Origin: Actinomycetota bacterium
GTDB lineage: Bacteria > Actinomycetota > Acidimicrobiia > Spongiisociales > UBA5794
Assembly: GCA_003648875.1 (NCBI GenBank)
Contig: QMQC01000027.1
Span: 1 to 11,332 of the forward strand
DNA length: 11,332 nucleotides
Direction of reading: 5' to 3'
The notes beneath the pieces were generated by a model. That model saw only the letters and a program-made list of their open reading frames with translations. It ran no database searches and was not told where the DNA came from. Each line of letters begins with the position of its first letter. The stretch's first letter is position 1. Positions 1-5,753 of this stretch are shown here, one piece after another. A program made the position numbers and the translations under genes.

Positions 1-123
1 CAGCAGTTGTTCGCCGGTGAGGCAACTCGTCTTGCATATGGAACGGACGAGGCACAGGAGGGTAGGGATGCCTTTCTCGACAAGCGCGATCCGGACTACT
101 CCGCGTTCCCCTGGCAGTTCTAG
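1..123 (+). CDS. menB: 1,4-dihydroxy-2-naphthoyl-CoA synthase, C-terminal end (partial)
   Basis: Only the last 40 codons are inside the window; the gene is cut by the left edge and ends at TAG 121-123. The reading (frame 1) runs through ATRLAYGTDEAQEGRDAFLD and ends KRDPDYSAFPWQF. This matches the usual C-terminus of MenB, a crotonase-fold enzyme of the cytosol that closes the second ring of o-succinylbenzoyl-CoA to give 1,4-dihydroxy-2-naphthoyl-CoA in menaquinone synthesis. The 'EGRDAFL-KR-PD-S-FP' tail is a family signature, and other crotonases do not usually end this way. menA starts two bases after the stop, which supports the assignment. No active-site residues are visible in this fragment. 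Confidence 0.9.
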   Translation, partial: QQLFAGEATRLAYGTDEAQEGRDAFLDKRDPDYSAFPWQF

Positions 124-125
124 AA

Positions 126-1007
126 ATGCCACAACCGACCAATCCGTGGATCATGGCTGCGCGCCCCGCAACCCTCCCTGCGGGTATCGCGCCCGTGCTC
201 ATCGGGAGTGCAAGCGCCTGGCACGACGATGTCTTTTCATTGCTCCCCTTCGGCGTCGTTCTCTTCGCCGTCATAGCGATCCAGATCGGAGTCAACTACG
301 CAAACGACCTCGCCGACGCACAGAAGGGCGCTGACACCGAGTCTCGCATCGGACCGCAACGAGCCGTTGCATCAGGGATCATCAACCCAAGAGAAATGAG
401 GCGAGGCATTGCAGTCGCCTTCGGGCTTGCGGGGCTCGCCGGCATCTACCTGATCTGGTATGCAGGCTGGCCGATACTCGTGATCGGCGTCATCTCGATC
501 CTTGCAGCCCTTGGCTACACGAATGGGCCTGTGCCCTATGGCTACTACGGACTCGGTGAACTTTTCGTCTTCATGTTCTTCGGCATCGTGGCAACCGCAG
601 GAACTCGGTTCGTGTTCTCCAGCCCGGTTCCCTCTGCCGCGTGGGCCGGCGGTGTGGTGATGGGCCTCCTTGCCGCCGCGATCCTCGAGGCGAACAACAT
701 CCGTGACATCGACACGGACACCGGGGCTGGGAAGCGGACGCTCGCGGTTGTCATGGGACGCCGGTGGGCCAGACGGTTGTATGCCGGTTCGCTCATCGCG
801 GCATTCCTCGTCATCGCCTTCGGTGCACTCGTCGGGTGGTTCCCGCCGATGACGCTCATGGCGCTCATCGTTGCACCGCTGAGCATCCCTCTGGTCAAGA
901 CGATCTACACAGAGACACAGGGACCACCGCTCATCGGGGTGCTCAAGGGAACGGCACAACTCCAGCTCTTCGTGGCGTTCCTGCTGTCCCTGGGGATCGT
1001 GTTCTGA
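126..1007 (+). CDS. menA: 1,4-dihydroxy-2-naphthoate polyprenyltransferase
   Basis: A 293-residue integral membrane prenyltransferase of the UbiA superfamily that joins a polyprenyl chain to 1,4-dihydroxy-2-naphthoate, giving demethylmenaquinone. Two Mg-diphosphate binding motifs are visible: NDLADAQKGAD at residues 60-70 (family form NDxxDxxxGxD) and NNIRDIDTDTGAGKRT at 190-205 with D194, D196 and D198. The N-terminal WIMAARPATLPAGIAPVLIG is typical of MenA. Hydrophobic stretches, for example near 40-56, 96-130, 144-160 and 173-188, fit the multi-helix fold, and the length is normal. The ATG at 126 lies two bases after the menB stop. No good Shine-Dalgarno stands before it, so translation is probably coupled to menB. 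UbiA-type enzymes of other pathways are the only real alternative, and the neighbours argue against them. Confidence 0.95.
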   Translation: MPQPTNPWIMAARPATLPAGIAPVLIGSASAWHDDVFSLLPFGVVLFAVIAIQIGVNYANDLADAQKGADTESRIGPQRAVASGIINPREMRRGIAVAFGLAGLAGIYLIWYAGWPILVIGVISILAALGYTNGPVPYGYYGLGELFVFMFFGIVATAGTRFVFSSPVPSAAWAGGVVMGLLAAAILEANNIRDIDTDTGAGKRTLAVVMGRRWARRLYAGSLIAAFLVIAFGALVGWFPPMTLMALIVAPLSIPLVKTIYTETQGPPLIGVLKGTAQLQLFVAFLLSLGIVF

Positions 1008-1032
1008 GCGCGCGAGAGTAGGCTGGCCTACG

Positions 1033-2715
1033 GTGACCACAGCAGACGAACATGCACGCTATTGCGCAGATCTCGTGGCAGGGATCGCCGATTGCGGTGT
1101 CGATGTCGTGTTCATCTCGCCTGGTTCGCGCAACACCCCCCTGACATTGGCATTCGTCGCGGATCCGCGGATCCGCGACCTTTCGGTCAGAGACGAGAGA
1201 TCAGCGGGATTCGCCGCAGTCGGGTATGGGAAGGCAACGGGAAGACCTGCAGCTGTCGTATGCACATCTGGTTCCGCCGCAACGCACTATTTCCCTGCAA
1301 TCGTTGAGGCGGATCAGGCCGCGGTACCGATGATCATCCTCACCGCAGACAGACCCGCGTCCCTGAGGGGTACCGGCGCCCCTCAAACGATGCATCAGAT
1401 CGAGCTGTTTGGATCACACGTCAAGGTGTTCAAAGATCTCGATACACGTGGTACCACCGGACGCCGTGACGGCTACAGGTTGGTCGAGTCTGCTCTGACG
1501 CTGCCCTTCGGGCCCGCCCATGCAAACGCAGCGTTTGATGAGCAACTGCTCCCTGATCATCCCGTTCCGCCGTCGGACGCTGGCCGCTGGGCCGCCACTG
1601 AGCCTCAGGAACAGGTGCCGGGACGCCTGCTAGAAAGTTTGATCGGCCACAAGGTCCTCATCGTGGCTGGCGGTAGGCAGAGTCATGGGTTCGATGATGC
1701 CGTGGACGATCTCGCGGAGTCGCTGGGCGCCCCCGTGATGTCTGACGCCCAGTGCTGGGTCTCAGGACCGAGTACGGTGACCAACGGCGATCTGCTCGCG
1801 GGAAGCACCGATGCACTCGATATAGCTCGCCCGGATATCGTGCTCAGACTCGGGCCGATTCCGACATCCAAGGCGCTGTGGACCTGGCTCGAACGGTCAG
1901 GGGTGGAGCAGATCCTCGTCGATAGTTCACGGCTCACCGATCCCCTCAGAAGTGCAGGGACGGTCATCGACGCCGAACCGGGGGCATTCCTTCGGGCGAA
2001 CGTGCCGGACATCACGAGCGACAAGGCCTTTCTCGATGCGTGGCTTGCGTTGGACGAGGCCGTCAATGTCACTGCGACGAGGACCATGGCCGAGCTGCCA
2101 TTTCCGAATGAGCCAGAGATCGCTCGCACTCTCGCTGCCTGCGTCCCGGCCGGAGGTTCGCTCTACGTCGGGTCTTCGATGCCGATCAGGGACATCGATA
2201 CCTTCGGTGCTCCACGTTCGGATATCACCGTCCTTGCCAACCGGGGGGTCAACGGAATCGACGGTACGATGTCGTCTGCGATGGGAGCGGCTCTCAGTGG
2301 TGCACCCGTGACTCTTCTCCTCGGGGACATTGCCGCTCTCCACGACGCAACTGCATTCTCCGAGATCGCCAAGATCGGCGCACCCCTCCGAATCATCGTC
2401 ATGAACAATGACGGTGGAGGCATATTCTCGTTCCTCCCACAGGCCACATCGGATGTCGTGGGCTCCCAGACCTATGAGCGTCATTGGGGAACCCCCCACG
2501 GTCTTTCACTCGCAAGGATCGCCGAATCGATGGGACTCAGCGCAACACGGATCGACACGATCGACGAATATGCCGCGGCGGTGGCGACACCGATCGACGC
2601 CCCATACCTCATCGAGTTGCACACCGATCGCACCGAGAACGTGAGACATCACGAGGCGATCAGATCGGCCGTGCGTTCTCTGTCCGATGGTTGGCGGTCG
2701 AAGACCGCTGACTGA
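1033..2715 (+). CDS. menD: 2-succinyl-5-enolpyruvyl-6-hydroxy-3-cyclohexene-1-carboxylate synthase
   Basis: A 560-residue thiamine-diphosphate enzyme of the cytosol that adds the succinic semialdehyde unit from 2-oxoglutarate to isochorismate. The N-terminal half carries the MenD signature SPGSRNTPL at 29-37 and E55 in DERSAGF, which fits the conserved cofactor-activating glutamate, followed by CTSGSAATHYFPAIVEA and TADRPASLRGTGAPQT (105-119). The C-terminal half carries SMPIRDIDTFG (382-392), NRGVNGIDGT (403-412) and the ThDP/Mg motif GDIAALHD (431-438) to NNDGGGIFSFLPQ (458-470). Length is normal. The start is GTG at 1033, 25 bases after menA, with the purine-rich GAGAGTAGG (about 1013-1021) at a workable distance. 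A 24-bp perfect palindrome lies in codons 42-49. The product of menF on the facing operon is its substrate. Confidence 0.96.
   Translation: MTTADEHARYCADLVAGIADCGVDVVFISPGSRNTPLTLAFVADPRIRDLSVRDERSAGFAAVGYGKATGRPAAVVCTSGSAATHYFPAIVEADQAAVPMIILTADRPASLRGTGAPQTMHQIELFGSHVKVFKDLDTRGTTGRRDGYRLVESALTLPFGPAHANAAFDEQLLPDHPVPPSDAGRWAATEPQEQVPGRLLESLIGHKVLIVAGGRQSHGFDDAVDDLAESLGAPVMSDAQCWVSGPSTVTNGDLLAGSTDALDIARPDIVLRLGPIPTSKALWTWLERSGVEQILVDSSRLTDPLRSAGTVIDAEPGAFLRANVPDITSDKAFLDAWLALDEAVNVTATRTMAELPFPNEPEIARTLAACVPAGGSLYVGSSMPIRDIDTFGAPRSDITVLANRGVNGIDGTMSSAMGAALSGAPVTLLLGDIAALHDATAFSEIAKIGAPLRIIVMNNDGGGIFSFLPQATSDVVGSQTYERHWGTPHGLSLARIAESMGLSATRIDTIDEYAAAVATPIDAPYLIELHTDRTENVRHHEAIRSAVRSLSDGWRSKTAD
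1156..1179. repeat. 24-bp perfect palindrome inside menD
   Basis: Seen directly: bases 1156-1167 read GTCGCGGATCCG and bases 1168-1179 are their exact reverse complement. The centre also contains the 8-bp unit GCGGATCC twice in tandem (1159-1174). It encodes V-A-D-P-R-I-R-D, a stretch whose pattern is commonly conserved in MenD, so codon choice in a nearly symmetrical peptide may explain it. It could form a strong hairpin in the mRNA or be a protein-binding site; no function is claimed. Confidence 0.6.
2693..2709 (+). terminator. Possible terminator-like hairpin at the end of menD
   Basis: GCGGTC (2694-2699), loop GAA, GACCGC (2703-2708), extended by a G-T pair at 2693/2709. The hairpin covers the last codons of menD just before its stop. 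No T-run follows, so it is not a classical rho-independent terminator. Actinobacterial genes often end at hairpins without a U-tract. It could instead protect the 3' end of the menBAD transcript. Weak evidence. Confidence 0.25.
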
Positions 2716-2726
2716 TGGCCGATTCG

Positions 2727-2903
2727 CTATTCGTCAGATTCCGTCGATTCTTGCGCCGCCCTGCGCGCCTCTTCATGTTCCTTGTGGCGTCGAGTCAATC
2801 GCTCCTCATACGCGCGGGATGCTTTGGAACGCTTCTGTTGCCGAAATTGTGGCTGGTGGTTCGAATCGTGGTCGTTACGACGGAATCCGCTGTCATGACT
2901 CAT
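2727..2903 (-). CDS. Possible small charged protein, unknown function
   Basis: I do not recognise this protein and its reality is uncertain. Reading from ATG at 2903, the frame gives 58 residues. The start reads MSHDSGFRRNDHD, and the second half is rich in Arg, Lys and Glu (RLTRRHKEHEEARRAAQE) and looks helical or coiled-coil. No membrane segment or Cys is present. A purine-rich GGAAGGAAG lies 5-6 bases before the ATG and is a good ribosome site; an earlier ATG at 2933 has a weaker one. It lies 72 bases after the menF stop on the same strand and could be the last gene of that operon. The opposite strand (2715-2969) is also open, in exactly the complementary frame, and starts in a TGATG overlap with the menD stop, so one of the two may be a shadow of the other. 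The minus-strand product has the more protein-like, soluble composition. Confidence 0.3.
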   Translation of the reverse strand: MSHDSGFRRNDHDSNHQPQFRQQKRSKASRAYEERLTRRHKEHEEARRAAQESTESDE

Positions 2904-2909
2904 GGATTC
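2883..2909. repeat. Inverted repeat in the menD-menF gap
   Basis: GAATCC (2883-2888) and GGATTC (2904-2909) are perfect inverted copies. Between them ATGA-C-TCAT (2895-2903) is a second, inner symmetric element. A further symmetric element ATCGAG-G-CTCGAT lies at 2939-2951. Arms are short and no T-run follows on either strand. It may help end the convergent menD and menF transcripts, or overlap the start of the small minus-strand ORF by chance. Confidence 0.25.
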
Positions 2910-2975
2910 TTCCTTCCGCTGCCTTCCAATCATCCTCCATCGAGGCTCGATTGTGAAGGGAGAGAGTGAAATCCG

Positions 2976-4292
2976 TCAGTTGGCGGTGAGGAGATCCATG
3001 AGTGGACGCAGCTTCAGGCGCGTTTCGTCAAGCTCAGCCTTCGGCTCGGACCCTGCAACGATGCCCGCTCCCGCAAAGACGTGCGTGGTGTTCTCTCTGA
3101 TAAGACCGCACCGCAGCCCTATGCAGATGGCTCCGTCGCCCGCACCGTTTATCCACCCGATCCCACCGGTATACCAACCGCGATCAATCACCTCATGATC
3201 CTTGATGTACCGAACCGCAGCGTCTCGCTCAACTCCGCCAACGGCAGGCGTCGGATGCGTCGCCTGGATGACGTCGAGGATCCCGACCCCTGTTGCCAGG
3301 ACGCCATCGATCTCTGTGGAGAGGTGCTGAACCGTCGCCATCTGTTTGAGCGACGGAGTCCTTGGAACCGTCAGCTCCGCTACGAACGGTGCAAGACGTT
3401 TGGTCAGGTCATCAACGACGAGCGCATGCTCTTCGCGTTCCTTTGCGATCGTCATGAGCGTCTGAGCGATGATCCTGTCCTCATCCTCGCCCTCACCTCT
3501 CGGGGCTGATCCCGCAAGCGGGTTCGAGTGGAACCGGCTGCCATCGACTTCTGCGAACAGCTCTGGACTCGCCCCCATGAACACGGCGTCGCCCGACTTC
3601 CACGCGAAGTTGTAGCACTGGGGGTACTGACGCACGAGTTCTCTGAAGACGCGCAGAATCGCGACAGGCTCAGTGGATCGTACAACGACCGATCTCGCGA
3701 GCACCACCTTGTCGAGATCACCCTTGCGGATCTCGACGAGCGCATCGGCCACCGATGCTGCCCACTCCGAGACCGGCGGGTGCGATTCGATCGAGTGATC
3801 GCCGAGATCCATCACCTGGATGCGCTCCGGGTGACGGATCGAGCCGAGCAGATCGAGAGTCGGCCCGATGTGATCCGTCTCGGGGATCATCACTGTGAGC
3901 CTCGTACCGTCGCCAGACTGCTCGATCCCGATTCGTGGAAGGAAGACGTCCGCTGAGGGATAGCCATCCCAGACATCTGAACTCGCGCCCTCGGGCAGGA
4001 ATGAGAATCCGAAGAAGGCCTTGAGATCCGGCCTGCCCATCGCGGCGAGCCCTTCTCCTATGTCGGCAAATCGCCTCTCCCCTGTTCCCGACGCGCTCCA
4101 TGCCGTGCCGATTCCGACGAGACGGTCACCGTTCGGCATCGAGTAAGCAACGGCACGGTCAACAAGACTCTCACCGGTGCGGGCGAAGTCGAAGGCGTCA
4201 AAGTCGACGTCGATGGATGCGATCCGGAACCCTGACTGGGTGGCGAGATCATCGCGCAACTCATCGATTTCTTCGGGTCTGAGCAGGAACAT
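2976..4292 (-). CDS. menF: Isochorismate synthase
   Basis: A 438-residue chorismate-utilising enzyme that converts chorismate to isochorismate, the entry step to menaquinone. The C-terminal chorismate-binding domain covers about 175-435. Visible motifs are DKVVLARS at 194-201 (K195 in the position of the general base lysine of MenF/EntC), MGASPELF (239-246, E244), NPLAGSAPRG (257-266), EREEHALVVDDL (285-296), HPTPAVGG (346-353) and GAGIVAGSEPKAELDET (408-424), which supplies Mg-binding glutamates. HPTPAVGG with the DKVVLAR lysine favours isochorismate synthase over anthranilate or aminodeoxychorismate synthase. A siderophore-type EntC/DhbC is possible by sequence, but no siderophore gene is near and menBAD faces it. 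The ATG at 4292 is 27 bases after the hydrolase stop, in the same frame. Only a distant G-run precedes it, so translation may depend on the upstream gene. Confidence 0.92.
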   Translation of the reverse strand: MFLLRPEEIDELRDDLATQSGFRIASIDVDFDAFDFARTGESLVDRAVAYSMPNGDRLVGIGTAWSASGTGERRFADIGEGLAAMGRPDLKAFFGFSFLPEGASSDVWDGYPSADVFLPRIGIEQSGDGTRLTVMIPETDHIGPTLDLLGSIRHPERIQVMDLGDHSIESHPPVSEWAASVADALVEIRKGDLDKVVLARSVVVRSTEPVAILRVFRELVRQYPQCYNFAWKSGDAVFMGASPELFAEVDGSRFHSNPLAGSAPRGEGEDEDRIIAQTLMTIAKEREEHALVVDDLTKRLAPFVAELTVPRTPSLKQMATVQHLSTEIDGVLATGVGILDVIQATHPTPAVGGVERDAAVRYIKDHEVIDRGWYTGGIGWINGAGDGAICIGLRCGLIRENTTHVFAGAGIVAGSEPKAELDETRLKLRPLMDLLTAN

Positions 4293-4319
4293 CGGTGAGA
4301 TGGTATATGCCCCCGGTTC

Positions 4320-5129
4320 TCAGCCCCTCGCGACAACGCGCTCGATGATGTGAGCGATCGAGCCAGGATCCTCCATGGGGACGAGATGGCCCGCTCCGGG
4401 CACGACGACGACCTCGACATCACGGAACCGTGAGGCGAGAGCAACGAGATACGGCTTCGGGTGCGTATTCGACTGCTCGCCTGCAACGAGCGTGACAGGC
4501 ACCTCGATCGTCTTGACACGGTCCCACGTGTCGTGATTCAACCCCTCCGCGTAGAAATCGGCCTCGACCTCGGGAGCACACTTGAGTTCCCATCCACCAC
4601 CGGTGGAGCGAAAGCCGTGGTCGATGTACGCGGCAAGAGCATCTGAGGTCCATGAGCCGAACGGGCCGGACTCGAATCGTTCGAACGCATCGTCGCGCGA
4701 CGGATACGTTCTTCGGCGCCTTCTCGTGCCCTCGGACATCGGGCCGTCCATCCGTCTGAAGGGTGGCGGGAAGATGATCGGTTCGACCAGAACAAGATGT
4801 CTGAAGATCCCCGGACGAAACGCCTCAGCCCTTGCAATCACGCCCCCTCCGGATGAGTGACCGATGCCGATCACTCCATCACGGCCCCCCAGGACGTCGA
4901 TCACATCTCGGGCGAGGAAGTCCCAATCGTTGGGAGGCCTCCCTGTGTCGCTGTCCCCATGACCCCGCTGATCGATGGACATCCACGAGAACGGGTCTGT
5001 GGCAACCAGATCGATCACGGGTTGCCAAACCTCTTTGCAGAATCCCGTCGCATGGACGAAGAGCGCATCCAGTTCGCCCGTGCCTCCACCAGCCCTTGCG
5101 ATCCGTATGCCCTCAGCGCTTTCAGCCAC
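4320..5129 (-). CDS. Alpha/beta hydrolase (MenH candidate)
   Basis: A 269-residue alpha/beta-hydrolase-fold protein, probably cytosolic (no signal peptide). The oxyanion-side motif is VHATGFCKEVW at 25-35, the strand-4 motif is SIDQRGHGDSD (51-61), and the nucleophile elbow is GHSSGG (90-95) with S92 as the likely nucleophile. The C-terminal GAGHLVP places the catalytic His at 248. The acid is probably in the strand before it (E218 in LVAGEQS), which is less certain. The start is GTG at 5129, overlapping the CBS gene end by 8 bases, with AGAAGGGA about 13 bases upstream. It sits directly before menF, so it could be the MenH enzyme (SHCHC synthase), but its motifs are those of a general hydrolase and not specifically MenH. 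Esterase or epoxide-hydrolase activity is equally open. Confidence 0.85.
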   Translation of the reverse strand: MAESAEGIRIARAGGGTGELDALFVHATGFCKEVWQPVIDLVATDPFSWMSIDQRGHGDSDTGRPPNDWDFLARDVIDVLGGRDGVIGIGHSSGGGVIARAEAFRPGIFRHLVLVEPIIFPPPFRRMDGPMSEGTRRRRRTYPSRDDAFERFESGPFGSWTSDALAAYIDHGFRSTGGGWELKCAPEVEADFYAEGLNHDTWDRVKTIEVPVTLVAGEQSNTHPKPYLVALASRFRDVEVVVVPGAGHLVPMEDPGSIAHIIERVVARG

Positions 5130-5742
5130 TGACGGGCTCGATCCCTTCTGTGTCGTCGAGGCGCCAGGTCAGGTCGTTCTGGACGTCGGCGACTCCGTCG
5201 AGGCGCCTTGCGAGCTCTTCGACGAGCCTGGCCTCGGTGCGCGTTCCTATCGATCCGACAAGACGCACAATCCCGTTTGCCACCGATACATCAACGGTTT
5301 CCGGATCGACGAAGAGAACGCGCCGGATGAGGTCCTCGCGAATCTCATCCTCGATGAGGTCATCAGGGCGGGTGAATGCGGCAACGATGTCGAAACGGGA
5401 GAGCACCCCCACCATCTTTGCGTCTTCCACGACCACGACTCGCTTGACGTCGTGGCTCTGCATGAACCTTGCCGCCTCGAGAATCTCTAGATCGGCGGCA
5501 ACGCTCAGCACAGACTGCGACATGACGTCGCGCACCAGTTCGGGAACGAGACCGGATTCAGCTCGCTCGACCTCGAGGGCAAGGAAATCGCCCTCTGTGA
5601 TTATCCCGAGCACATGATCATCAGCATCGACGACAGGCAGACCCGACACCCGATAACGGAACATCATCCTGGCAGCGTCTCTGACCGATGTGGAGGGTGC
5701 CACAGCAACCACGTCAGTTGTCATCAGATCCCTGACGTTCAT
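5122..5742 (-). CDS. CBS-pair and BON domain protein
   Basis: A 206-residue soluble protein. The first CBS motif spans about 1-60 (MNVRDLMTTDVVAVAPSTS, then SGLPVVDADDHVLGIITEGD). The second spans about 68-124 (VRDVMSQSVLSV, then KRVVVVEDAKMVGVLSRFDIV). A BON-like domain follows at about 132-193, with VANGIVRLVGSIGTRTEARLV and a final hydrophobic-polar pattern. CBS pairs usually bind adenosine nucleotides (AMP, ATP, SAM) and switch a partner; BON domains are thought to bind membranes or phospholipids. No catalytic domain is fused, so this is a stand-alone regulator. It follows the acyl-CoA synthetase by 9 bases with a strong ribosome site, so an AMP/ATP-linked role toward that enzyme is a reasonable inference but not shown. 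Confidence 0.9.
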   Translation of the reverse strand: MNVRDLMTTDVVAVAPSTSVRDAARMMFRYRVSGLPVVDADDHVLGIITEGDFLALEVERAESGLVPELVRDVMSQSVLSVAADLEILEAARFMQSHDVKRVVVVEDAKMVGVLSRFDIVAAFTRPDDLIEDEIREDLIRRVLFVDPETVDVSVANGIVRLVGSIGTRTEARLVEELARRLDGVADVQNDLTWRLDDTEGIEPVSG

Positions 5743-5747
5743 GTCAG

Positions 5748-5753
5748 CTCCCT
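5748..5753 (-). promoter_or_regulatory. Ribosome binding site of the CBS-BON gene
   Basis: AGGGAG on the minus strand lies five bases before the ATG at 5742 and shares two bases with the TAG stop of the synthetase gene. Stop, ribosome site and start are packed into about 15 bases, which supports co-transcription and coupled translation and fixes the CBS start. Confidence 0.65.

Noticed and set aside
372..1040. 222-residue open frame on the minus strand
   Set aside because: Antisense to menA, low-complexity charged composition with no family pattern; menA is certain by motifs.
2893..2909. Proteobacterial-type dispersed repeat suggested by the peptide MSHDSGFRRND
   Set aside because: The peptide resembles translations of such repeats, but only one short, degenerate copy is present and no second copy is in the window.
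4832..5617. 261-residue open frame on the plus strand
   Set aside because: Ser/Arg/Thr-rich shadow opposite the hydrolase and CBS-BON genes, both with clear domain motifs.
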